From the NCBI RefSeq assembly GCF_013342145.1, contig NZ_JABUQZ010000001.1:3720001-3784000 (forward strand): a stretch of DNA of 64,000 nt, in the 5' to 3' direction. This DNA is from Haloterrigena gelatinilytica. GTDB lineage: Archaea; Halobacteriota; Halobacteria; Halobacteriales; Natrialbaceae. The notes beneath the pieces are model-generated. The model saw only the letters and a list, made by a program, of their open reading frames with translations. It was not told the origin of the DNA and searched no databases. The translations under genes and the position numbers were made by a program. Positions 39,037-46,916 of this stretch are shown here, in pieces (positions within the stretch are counted from its first letter, which is position 1; each line of letters starts with the position of its first letter).

Positions 39037-39995
39037 TCGACCGGCACGCGCTCGAGGGCGTTTTCGACGACCGTCGCGCCGTCGCGCTCGCGATCGCCCG
39101 CCTTGATCCGGTGGGGGAGGACGACGGGCGCCTCCGTCTGGACGTCGTCGGGGATGACGTAGTCGCGGCCGTCGGTCACCGCGCGCGCCTGGGCCGCCCG
39201 CAGGAGGGCGATCGTCCCGCGGGGGCTGACGCCGACGCGGGCGTGCTCGCGGGTGTAGCCCGCCAGCCGCGTCGCGTACTCCCGGACCGGCCGCTCGACG
39301 CGCGTTTCCGCGACGGTCTCGCGGGCCGCGACGATCGTCGCGCGGTCGGTCACCGGCTCGAGCGACTCGATGGGGTGGTGCCCGACGGTCCGGCCGAGCA
39401 GTTCGGCCTCCTCGTCGGGATCGGGATAGCCCAGGTGGAGCTTCTTCATGAAGCGGTCGAGCTCCGCGAAGGGCAGGTCGTAGGTCCGGTTCGGTTCGAT
39501 CGCGTTCTGGGTCGCGATGACCGTGAACGGATCCGGCAGCTCGCGGGTGTCGCCGTCGACGGTCACCTGCTCTTCCTCCATGGCCTCGAGTAGCGCCGAC
39601 TGGGTCTTCGGCGGCGCGCGGTTGATCTCGTCGCCGAGCACGACGTTGCCGAAGACGGGACCGGGCTGGAACTCGAACTCGCGGCTCTGCTGGTTGAAGA
39701 CGTTCACGCCGGTGACGTCCGTCGGGAGGAGATCGGGCGTGAACTGGATCCGGCGGAACTCGCAGTCGATCGAGGTGGCGATCGAGCGGGCCAGCATCGT
39801 CTTGCCGACGCCGGGGACGTCGTCGAGCAGGACGTGGCCGCGGCCGAGCATCGCCGTCACGACGTGTTCGACCACGTCCTCGTGGCCGACGATCACCTCG
39901 GCGACGTTCGCCTCGAGTTCGGCACAGAGGTCGGCGACCGTCGAGACGGCGAGGCGATCGGTTCCGGTCCGAGACGGCGGGTTCGCGTCATTCAT
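39033..39995 (-). CDS. MoxR-family AAA+ ATPase
   Basis: A 320-residue AAA+ ATPase. Walker A is DDVPGVGKTMLARS, Walker B is VVLGDEINRAPPKTQ, and sensor 1 is VIATQNAIEP. The C-terminal lid ends in VLPHRIKAGDRERDG. MoxR proteins act as chaperones that assemble or insert metal into partner vWA proteins; the partner here is presumably the DUF58 protein encoded next. First gene of the operon. Confidence 0.93.
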   Translation of the reverse strand: MNDANPPSRTGTDRLAVSTVADLCAELEANVAEVIVGHEDVVEHVVTAMLGRGHVLLDDVPGVGKTMLARSIATSIDCEFRRIQFTPDLLPTDVTGVNVFNQQSREFEFQPGPVFGNVVLGDEINRAPPKTQSALLEAMEEEQVTVDGDTRELPDPFTVIATQNAIEPNRTYDLPFAELDRFMKKLHLGYPDPDEEAELLGRTVGHHPIESLEPVTDRATIVAARETVAETRVERPVREYATRLAGYTREHARVGVSPRGTIALLRAAQARAVTDGRDYVIPDDVQTEAPVVLPHRIKAGDRERDGATVVENALERVPVE

Positions 39996-40288
39996 GGCTC
40001 GAGTACGGACACGGCGAGGACCCAGTTAAACCGCTCATCAGTACGTCAGTAGTGGCTCTGAAACATATGCTTTGCGTCGACATCTCTCGAGTTGCTCCAG
40101 ATCGCGAGAACGCGTCCGTCGCGGTTTGTTCCCCGTGGCCGCAGCCTCCTGGCGGTCGCTGACCGGCCGCGTCGCCGTCGCCGTGTCGATAACAGCCCAA
40201 AGAACCGAAGATCGGGCCGGACAGCGGACGGTACTCCCGTCGCTACCCGGCTAACGATCAGAGAACGATACCACTACACCGAACCGGC

Positions 40289-40483
40289 TTACAGGCGTTC
40301 GAGGTTCGTCGCTCGGGGGCCCTTTTCGGCCTCCTCGATCTCGAACTCGACCTCCTGACCCTCCTCGAGGTCGGGGCCGCCGACGTCCTCCATGTGGAAG
40401 AACACGTCCTCGTCCGCGTCGTCAGTTTCGATGAATCCGTAGCCGCCAGTGTCGTTGAAGAATGCGACCGTACCTTGCGCCAT
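40289..40483 (-). CDS. cspA: Cold-shock domain protein
   Basis: A 64-residue cold-shock protein. RNP-1 is GGYGFIET and RNP-2 is DVFFHM. It binds single-stranded nucleic acids and serves as an RNA chaperone. The ATG at 40483 is preceded by AGAGGTGCA, and a strong TATA (CTTTATATTTCC) sits about 25–34 bases upstream. The longer open frame to 40531 contains that promoter, so it is not used. Stand-alone gene. Confidence 0.95.
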   Translation of the reverse strand: MAQGTVAFFNDTGGYGFIETDDADEDVFFHMEDVGGPDLEEGQEVEFEIEEAEKGPRATNLERL

Positions 40484-40506
40484 TGCACCTCTATAGAACC
40501 ACGACG

Positions 40507-40518
40507 GAAATATAAAGC
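40507..40518 (-). promoter_or_regulatory. TATA box of cspA
   Basis: On the minus strand GCTTTATATTTC lies 24–35 bases before the cspA ATG. This predicts a start site directly in front of the AGAGGTG ribosome-binding sequence. Confidence 0.6.
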
Positions 40519-40590
40519 TTCGGGAGCACACTCGCAGGCACCTCTGAGATATCGGACCTGTACCGGGTTCAGAGAGCGATTCGCGGGGGG

Positions 40591-41025
40591 CTACCAGTTT
40601 TTGCAGTCCGGGCAGACGAGGACGCCGTCCTCGCGCCAGACGCGGTCGGTGTCGCTCGCACAGCGGTGACAGGTGTACTCGCCCCAGCCGTACGTCGAGA
40701 GGCCGGTATCGCCGATCGGTCCCTCGTCGATTGGGTCGTCGTCGGTCGCTTTGTCGTCGGTCGCGTCTTCGTCGGTCGCGGCGGTCTCGACGTCAACTAC
40801 GCCGTCAGTGGACTCGGTCCCGTCCCGCTGTTCCCGATCGCCGTCCGCTGACCGCCGCTGCTCCGGGCTTCCGTCTTCGAATCCCGACTGCGATGCGTCG
40901 GCGTCGCTCGAGTCCGGGTCCGGATCCGGATCAGCGTCCGCGTTCGCGTCCACCTCGTCCTCTCGAGCGTCGTCCTCGGTGCCTTCGGACTCGAAAAAAT
41001 CCGTGAGTGTCGCGTCGTCGGTCAC
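40591..41025 (-). CDS. Acidic zinc-ribbon protein (DUF7573-like)
   Basis: A 144-residue protein from the GTG at 41025 (TDDATLTDFFESEG). Residues about 15–110 are a low-complexity Asp/Glu/Ser/Ala region. The C-terminus has two CXXC pairs (YTCHRCASD and LVCPDCKNW) forming a zinc ribbon. The layout of short helical start, acidic linker and terminal ribbon matches the family I recall as DUF7573. Function unknown; binding to RNA or protein is possible. A longer opening to 41148 has a basic, unlikely N-terminus. Confidence 0.75.
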   Translation of the reverse strand: MTDDATLTDFFESEGTEDDAREDEVDANADADPDPDPDSSDADASQSGFEDGSPEQRRSADGDREQRDGTESTDGVVDVETAATDEDATDDKATDDDPIDEGPIGDTGLSTYGWGEYTCHRCASDTDRVWREDGVLVCPDCKNW

Positions 41026-41157
41026 GGGTAGCCGTACGGCCGGCGCCGGCTTAGTGGCTCCGCTCGCCGCCCGATGGGACCGGGTTCGGTCGTGCGGACC
41101 GCCACCGTGCGACGGCGTACCGGCACGGCCAAGTAGCATCGGTGACAACCCCCGGAC

Positions 41158-41352
41158 ATGGACACCGTCACTCCGATGAACGTTATCGTGGACAACCTCA
41201 CCGAGATGATCGACCTCTTCGGCGACGTCGCGATGGGCCAGGGGCTCGCGCCGCTGCTCGTCCTCTTCGGCGGCCTCCTGATCGTCTTCTCGATGGGCGT
41301 CTTCGGCGCGCTCACTCTCGGCGCCGTCGGGAGCCTCTTCTCCGCGAACTAA
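41158..41352 (+). CDS. Small membrane protein, unknown
   Basis: A 64-residue protein with one long hydrophobic segment or two short ones (about 29–62: GLAPLLVLFGGLLIVFSMGV, then GALTLGAVGSL). The start may be Met1 or Met7. It is divergent from the zinc-ribbon gene, sharing a 132-base intergenic region. I recall similar short proteins in haloarchaea but cannot name a family. Confidence 0.6.
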   Translation: MDTVTPMNVIVDNLTEMIDLFGDVAMGQGLAPLLVLFGGLLIVFSMGVFGALTLGAVGSLFSAN

Positions 41353-41379
41353 TCCCGGCGCCGGCGATCGGCGCCGACG

Positions 41380-42399
41380 TCAGTCGTTTTCGCCGTCCGT
41401 CGCCGTCGCCAGCGCCTCGCTCGCGCGCTCGATCGCGTCCTCGAGGTCGGGGCCCAGCGGCGAGCCGACGACGATGCCGTCGACGTGCTCTAAGGCCGCT
41501 TCGAAGCGCTCGGCGACCGTCTCGGTCGTCCCGGCGATACAGAATGCGTCGATCATCTCGGGCGTCACGCGGCCGAAGGCCTCGTTCAGGTCGCCGCGCT
41601 CCAATGCTGCGCCCACGTCTTCGGCCGCGTCGCGGTCGATATCGTGGCGCTCGAGGACGGGGTCGGCCGCGCCGCCGGCGATGAAGGCCACGGGCGGTCG
41701 GGCCGCCTCGCGGGCCGCCGCTTCCTCGCCCGCGACGCTGACGCTGGCGAAGGCCAGCGACTCGAAGGCGCCACGATCGTCCGGGCGGTCCGCCAGGCCT
41801 TTTTCGAGTTCGTCCGCGGCCCACTCGAGGTCCCGGGGGTGGGCCGCGTTGATCAACACGCCGTCGGCGTGTTTCGCGCTCATCCGGAGCATGTGGGGTC
41901 CCTGGGCGCCGACGTAGACCGGAATCTCGCCCGCGGGCTCGAGGTTCAGCGACGCGTCGCGCGCGGTGAACGTTCCCTCGTGGGTGACGGTCTCGCCGTC
42001 CCAGAGGTCCCGCGCGAGGTCGAACGTCTCGAGGACGCGCCGGAGCGGCCGGTCGCGCTCGACGCCGAGATTGGCCAGCGAGGAGCGGTCGCCGGCGCCG
42101 ACGCCGAAGACGGCCCGCCCGTCGCTGACCTCGTCGATCGTCGCCGTCTGCGCGGCGAGTTTGACGGGGTGGGTCTCGTAGGGGTTGACGACCCCCGGTC
42201 CGAGGCGCAGGTCGTCGGTCGCCGACGCCATCCGCGAGAGCACGACGAACGGGTCGCGGTTGAAGTAGTGGCTGCTCGCGAAGGCGGCGTCGAACCCGAC
42301 GGCCTCCGCGCGCGCCGCTAGGCCGGCGATGCGGTCGGGCGGATGCTCGGGGGTGAGTTCGATCGCCCAGGTCGCGTCCTCGGTTCCGCCCTCGCTCAT
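41380..42399 (-). CDS. mer: F420-dependent 5,10-methylenetetrahydromethanopterin reductase-like protein
   Basis: A 339-residue luciferase-like (TIM-barrel) enzyme. The pattern WAIELTPEHPPDRIAGLA, then ASSHYFNRDPFVVLSRMA, the loop LRLGPGVVNPYETHPVKLA and FGVGAGDR are typical of Mer and F420-dependent relatives. Haloarchaea use folate-type C1 carriers rather than tetrahydromethanopterin, so the true substrate may differ. The gene lies near cofE, needed for the F420 tail, which supports F420 as cofactor. Confidence 0.85.
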   Translation of the reverse strand: MSEGGTEDATWAIELTPEHPPDRIAGLAARAEAVGFDAAFASSHYFNRDPFVVLSRMASATDDLRLGPGVVNPYETHPVKLAAQTATIDEVSDGRAVFGVGAGDRSSLANLGVERDRPLRRVLETFDLARDLWDGETVTHEGTFTARDASLNLEPAGEIPVYVGAQGPHMLRMSAKHADGVLINAAHPRDLEWAADELEKGLADRPDDRGAFESLAFASVSVAGEEAAAREAARPPVAFIAGGAADPVLERHDIDRDAAEDVGAALERGDLNEAFGRVTPEMIDAFCIAGTTETVAERFEAALEHVDGIVVGSPLGPDLEDAIERASEALATATDGEND

Positions 42400-42575
42400 C
42401 CGTCGATCCTCCGCGTCCGTCCGCGCTGCCGGTCGCTCGCCGTCCGGGCGAGCGGCGCCGATCCTGCCTGTCGGTTCATGTCCGCAGGGTCGGCCAGCGC
42501 GGTGAAAAGCCCACCGTCACCGGAGACGGTGGCCGCCGTCGGAAACCGGAGTGCGAGAGAACCGAGCGCCGCCGA

Positions 42576-43394
42576 CTACTCGGCGCGCGCCCGGAAGAAC
42601 AGCGCCGCCCCGCGGCGGTCGAACTCGAGGTGCGAGAACCCCGCCTCGCGGAGGCGGTCGCGAAACGAGTCGACGTCGAACGGTTCGGCGCCGACCGTCA
42701 GTCGCGCGACCGCTCGCACGGGCGCCGCGCCGAGCACGTACTCGTCGACGATCGTCGTCCCGACGAGCCGGCCGCCGGGCCGGAGGACGCGCCGCAGTTC
42801 GGCCAGCGCCGCGTCGACGTCGGGGAAGAGGTGCAGCGCCCAGCAGCAGGCGACCCGGTCGAACGCGCCGTCGTCAATCCACAGTTCGTCGGCGCTCATC
42901 CGCGCGAACGCGACGTTCCCGAGCCCCTCGCGGACGGCGTACCGCCGTGCCCGCTCGAGCATGCCACCGGAGATGTCGACTCCCAGCACTGACGCGGCGT
43001 CGCGGGCGACGCGGCGGGTGATCCGGCCCGTGCCGCAGGCGACGTCGAGCACGCTCGGTGCTTCCGTGTCTCCTTCAGCCGCGGGTTCGGTCGCGAATTC
43101 GGCCTCGAGGGCGAGCATCGACGCGATCGTCGAGCGGTCGTCTCGCGGCGCGGTCGCGCCGCCGACGAAGCGGTACAGCGGCTGGAACCAGACCGGCGTC
43201 TCGTAGACGGGTGCCAGCCGGTCGAAGAACGTCTCATGTGCTGCGTTGTCCACAGCAGCAGGGACCGGAAAGCGCGGAATCCCGTCCGCGATCGGAACCG
43301 TCACGCCGCAGTTCGGACAGGCCAACTCGCCGTCCCGTCGCGACAACCCCTGGCCGCAGCGTCGGCAGACGTACGCCGAATCGGTCGCGTCCAT
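42576..43394 (-). CDS. SAM-dependent methyltransferase with N-terminal zinc ribbon
   Basis: A 272-residue class I methyltransferase. Residues 10–29 hold four cysteines (CRRC and CPNC), forming a zinc ribbon. The Rossmann core has VLDVACGTGRITRRVA as motif I, VLGVDISGGMLERAR as motif II and RRVLRPGGRLVGTTI. The combination resembles RlmA-type or UbiE-like methyltransferases; the ribbon favours RNA or a protein as substrate. It lies between the mer-like gene and cofE on the same strand. Confidence 0.85.
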   Translation of the reverse strand: MDATDSAYVCRRCGQGLSRRDGELACPNCGVTVPIADGIPRFPVPAAVDNAAHETFFDRLAPVYETPVWFQPLYRFVGGATAPRDDRSTIASMLALEAEFATEPAAEGDTEAPSVLDVACGTGRITRRVARDAASVLGVDISGGMLERARRYAVREGLGNVAFARMSADELWIDDGAFDRVACCWALHLFPDVDAALAELRRVLRPGGRLVGTTIVDEYVLGAAPVRAVARLTVGAEPFDVDSFRDRLREAGFSHLEFDRRGAALFFRARAE

Positions 43395-43530
43395 CGCCGC
43401 GATCTACGGCCGCGTCGGCCTTGAGTCTCCCCGCCGGCGTCTCGAGACCGTCGCTCCGCTCAGCGCTCGCGGGTCACGCCCGCTCCCCGCTCGCCGTACC
43501 GAGATCTTCGCTTCGATCGGATCTCGCCTC

Positions 43531-44301
43531 TCAGCCGTCGAACTCCCACTCCCGAAGCGCCTCGCGGACGAGGTCGTCCTCGACCCCTCTGAACAGTTCG
43601 TCGCTGCCGCCGTGGTCGCCGAACTCCCAGTCGCGGACGGTCACCGCGGGAACCCCGCCCGCGCCCTCGCCGGTGACGAGATTTGCGGCGGCCGCGAGTT
43701 CGTCGACCACCGACTGGACGGTGACGCCGAGTTCGTGGCCGTCGCGGTCCTCTTCGCCCCGCCAGTCCCGGCTCGCGGGCATGCCGGCCCAGCCGATCGC
43801 GACACCGGTCTGGCCGTGTCGGAACGGCCGCCCGCAGGTGTCCGTGACGATCACAGGGACGTCCTCGTAGCCCCGTTCCTCGAGTCCCGCGCGGATGCGC
43901 TCGGCGCTCTCGCTGGGCTTTCTGGGCAGGAGGAGGATGTCGTGGTCCGGTACGTTCGACCGATCGATCCCCGCGTTCGGGCAGATGTGGCCGAATCGCG
44001 TCTCGGCCAGCAGGAACGGGACGTCGATCAACAGCTCCGCGCTCTCGTCTAAGACGGCCTGCGCGAACCGCGGGTCCTTCTCCTCGCCGGCGATCTCCTC
44101 GATCCGGTCGGCGATCTCCTGTGCGCGGCCGCTGACGGGGTAGTCCTCGAGGTCCGCTAGTCGTCCCTCGGCCTTCGAGACGATCGTGCTCGCGACGGTG
44201 AGCACGTCGCCGGGCTCGAGATCGGCCCGCTCCGCGACGAGTTCGGCGATATCGTCGCCGGGACGGACCTCGGGCAGGCCCGTCACTGGTTCGAGTTCCA
44301 T
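43531..44301 (-). CDS. cofE: Coenzyme F420-0:L-glutamate ligase
   Basis: A 256-residue CofE, which adds glutamates to F420-0 with GTP. The start MELEPVTGLPEVRPGDDIAE, the core VVASKIVSKAEGR-like VASTIVSKAEGRLADL, and TDTCGRPFRHGQTGVAIGWAG are the family signatures, the last contributing metal and GTP contacts. The longer open frame extends upstream to 44637 over the neighbouring gene and is not used. It serves F420 enzymes, of which a mer-like gene is next to it. Confidence 0.95.
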   Translation of the reverse strand: MELEPVTGLPEVRPGDDIAELVAERADLEPGDVLTVASTIVSKAEGRLADLEDYPVSGRAQEIADRIEEIAGEEKDPRFAQAVLDESAELLIDVPFLLAETRFGHICPNAGIDRSNVPDHDILLLPRKPSESAERIRAGLEERGYEDVPVIVTDTCGRPFRHGQTGVAIGWAGMPASRDWRGEEDRDGHELGVTVQSVVDELAAAANLVTGEGAGGVPAVTVRDWEFGDHGGSDELFRGVEDDLVREALREWEFDG

Positions 44302-44434
44302 ACTCGAGGGTGGGAAAGCGACGACAAAAGGGTGATTAAACGTATCGGTGCCGCGACCGTGACGCGCCGCACGCGCTCGTTCGCCGTCGCCGTCGTGCCC
44401 CGCTACCGCACTCCAGGCCGCCGGTTTCGGCCGG

Positions 44435-45193
44435 TCAGTGACGGTCGCGTTCGACCAGCGACCCGCCCTCGATGCCGTCCACCTCGAGCCCCGCGGCGCC
44501 GCAGACGTCCCACAGGGTCGCGCCGTTGCTCGTGAGTACCGGTACCCCCAGTTTCGACTCGAGTTCGCCGACGGCCGCGAGCGAGCGGTAGTTCGTACAG
44601 GAGACGAAGACGGCGTCGAGTTCGTCGCCGTCACCACCGCCGTCGACGCACTCGAGCACCTGCCGGACCGCGTCGTCGGGGGTCAGCGCGCCGATCTCCG
44701 TGTTCGCCTCGAGGCCGCGGCCGTCGATCGAGGCGACCGCGAACCCCGCGGCCTCGAAGAACTCTCGCTCCTTCGCGTCGAGATCGGCGGTGTAGGGCGT
44801 GACGACCGCGATCCGCTCGGCGTCGAGGGCCTCGAGGGCGCGGACGACCGAGCGGGCGGTCGCGACCGCGGGGACGCCGGCCGCTTCCGAGAGGCGGTCC
44901 TCGAGTTCGGCGTCGAACCCCGGCCCGTGGAGCAGGCTGCCGGTCGTGCAGGCGTAGGCGACGGCGTCGACGTCGGCGTGGCCGAGCAGTTCGGCCGCCC
45001 GCGCCGCGTCGTCGCTCATCGCGTCGAGTTCGCCGACGGTCACCGCCTCGAGCGCCATGCGCGCGCCGTGGACGGTGACGTCGTCGGGGAGCGAACGGCG
45101 GAACTCCGGTTCGGCCGTCGTGTTCGAGGAGGGGACGATCAGTCCCAGTCGGCCGCGCACGTCGGCGGTGTCGGGAGCGTCGGCGTCGGTCAT
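44435..45193 (-). CDS. Asp/Glu racemase-superfamily protein (maleate isomerase/hydantoin racemase type)
   Basis: A 252-residue two-domain protein. The PSSNTTAEPEF motif (21–31) and the two catalytic cysteines, Cys82 in AYACTTGSLL and Cys199 in VSCTNYRS, match maleate cis-trans isomerase and arylmalonate decarboxylase relatives. Hydantoin racemases belong to the same superfamily. The gene follows hyuB by seven bases, so it is probably the last gene of the operon and acts as an isomerase or racemase of the pathway's substrate or product. The substrate is not known. Confidence 0.85.
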   Translation of the reverse strand: MTDADAPDTADVRGRLGLIVPSSNTTAEPEFRRSLPDDVTVHGARMALEAVTVGELDAMSDDAARAAELLGHADVDAVAYACTTGSLLHGPGFDAELEDRLSEAAGVPAVATARSVVRALEALDAERIAVVTPYTADLDAKEREFFEAAGFAVASIDGRGLEANTEIGALTPDDAVRQVLECVDGGGDGDELDAVFVSCTNYRSLAAVGELESKLGVPVLTSNGATLWDVCGAAGLEVDGIEGGSLVERDRH

Positions 45194-45200
45194 CGGTCAC

Positions 45201-46916
45201 TCACCCCCCGTCTCCCTCGCCGTCCGCGTCGGTCGTCTTCCCGGCCGCGCGATCCGCCTCGAGCGCGTCCGCGTCGCGCTCGGCGGGATCGCCGTGGCCG
45301 CCCCCGCCGGGCGTTCGGACGGTCACGGTCGTTCCCGCCGCCACGTCGACGGTCGTCTTCGCGGCGACTTCCTCGCCGTCGATCAGGTTCTCGCCGGTCG
45401 CGCCGCTCTCGCCGCCGGCGACGCCCTTTGGCGCGTGACGGCGGCGCTCGGTCAGCAGCGACACCGTCGCCGGCTGCTCGACGGTGACGGTGCGCTCGAG
45501 GCCCAGCCCGCCGCGCTGGCGGCCGCGACCGCCGCTTTCGGGCCGGAGCGCGTAGCGCTCGACCCGGAGCGGATACTCGGTCTCGAGGGACTCGACGGGC
45601 GTGTTCAGGGTGTTGGTCATGCCGACCTGGACGCCGTCCATCCCGTCGCGATCCGCTCGCGCGCCGAAGCCGCCGCCGATCGTCTCGTAGTAGGTGAAGG
45701 AGCCGTCGCGGGCGCCGATGGTCAGGTTGTTCATCGTCCCCTGTCCCTGGGCCGGCACGCGGTCGGGCGCCGCCTCGGCGAACGCGGTGAAGACCACGTC
45801 GGTCACGCGCTGGCTGGTCTCGACGTTGCCGCCGACGACGGCGGCGGGCGACTCGGGGTTCAAGAGCGTCCCTGCGGGCGCGCGGACGTCGACCGGCTCG
45901 TAACAGCCGTGGTTCGGCGGGATCTCGGGATCGGTGATACAGCGGACGACGAAGTAGACCGCGCTCTTCGCGACGGCCAGCGGCGCGTTCAGGTTCCCGT
46001 CGAGTTGGCCGTCGGTGCCCGCGAAGTCGACGTCGATCGTCGCGCCGTCGATCGTGACCGCGACCGTGATCTCGACGTCCTCGTCGGTGACGCCGTCGCC
46101 CTCGAGGACATCGGTCGCCTCGTAGGTGCCGTCCGGAAGCTTCCGGATTTCGTCTTCGATCCGCTCGCGCGAGTAGTCGATGACGGCGTCGAATCCCTCG
46201 AGGACCGTCTCGCGGCCGTGCTCGTCGAACAGCGCGGCGAGGCGTTCCTCGGCGCGCTCGTTGGCCGCCTGCTGGGCCCGGAGGTCGGCGCGGCGCTCGC
46301 CGGGGTTGCGGACGTTCGCGAGCACGAGCGAGCGGACCTCTTCCCGGGGCTCGCCGCCCTCGACGATCCGCGTCGGCGGCAGGCGAAGCCCCTCCTGGTA
46401 GATCTCCTGGGCGCCGGCGGGCATGCTGCCGGGGGTCATCCCGCCGACGTCGGCGTGGTGGGCCCGCGAGACCGCGTAGCCGACGATATCGCTCTCGTCG
46501 CCCGCACCGTCCGCGCCGTCGACGCCGGGCGCGATCGGCGACACCATCGTCACGTCCGGCAGGTGCGTCCCCCCTCGGAAGGGGTCGTTCAGGATGAACA
46601 CGTCGCCGGGTTGGGGGTCGTACTCGAGGACGGCGTCGACGGCCGCGGGCATCGCGCCCAGGTGGACGGGAATGTGCTCGGCCTGCGCGATCATCCGCCC
46701 TTCGGCGTCGAACAGGGCGGTCGAGCAGTCCCGGCGCTCCTTGATGTTCGGCGAGTAGGCGCCGCGGATCAGCGTCTGGCCCATCTCTTCGGCGACGCTC
46801 TCGAGCTGGTTGCGCAGCACCTCGAGGGTCACCGGATCGATGCCGTCGGCGTCCGTCGCGTTCGATTCGTCAGGTTCGGTCGTCGCGTCCGCGGTCTCGT
46901 TGGTATCTGGCGTCAT
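45201..46916 (-). CDS. hyuB: Hydantoinase/oxoprolinase subunit B
   Basis: A 571-residue HyuB. Family blocks are DPVTLEVLRNQLESVAEEMGQ, IKERRDCSTALFDAEGRMIA, DVFILNDPFRGGTHLPDVT and the Gly-rich GGGFGARADRDGMDG with the C-terminal RTPGGGGHGDP. It pairs with HyuA in ATP-dependent opening of cyclic imides such as 5-oxoproline or N-methylhydantoin, or in ketone carboxylation (acetone carboxylase-type). No third small zinc subunit, as found in acetone carboxylase, is nearby, which favours the ring-opening function. The ATG overlaps the stop of hyuA by four bases. Confidence 0.93.
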   Translation of the reverse strand: MTPDTNETADATTEPDESNATDADGIDPVTLEVLRNQLESVAEEMGQTLIRGAYSPNIKERRDCSTALFDAEGRMIAQAEHIPVHLGAMPAAVDAVLEYDPQPGDVFILNDPFRGGTHLPDVTMVSPIAPGVDGADGAGDESDIVGYAVSRAHHADVGGMTPGSMPAGAQEIYQEGLRLPPTRIVEGGEPREEVRSLVLANVRNPGERRADLRAQQAANERAEERLAALFDEHGRETVLEGFDAVIDYSRERIEDEIRKLPDGTYEATDVLEGDGVTDEDVEITVAVTIDGATIDVDFAGTDGQLDGNLNAPLAVAKSAVYFVVRCITDPEIPPNHGCYEPVDVRAPAGTLLNPESPAAVVGGNVETSQRVTDVVFTAFAEAAPDRVPAQGQGTMNNLTIGARDGSFTYYETIGGGFGARADRDGMDGVQVGMTNTLNTPVESLETEYPLRVERYALRPESGGRGRQRGGLGLERTVTVEQPATVSLLTERRRHAPKGVAGGESGATGENLIDGEEVAAKTTVDVAAGTTVTVRTPGGGGHGDPAERDADALEADRAAGKTTDADGEGDGG

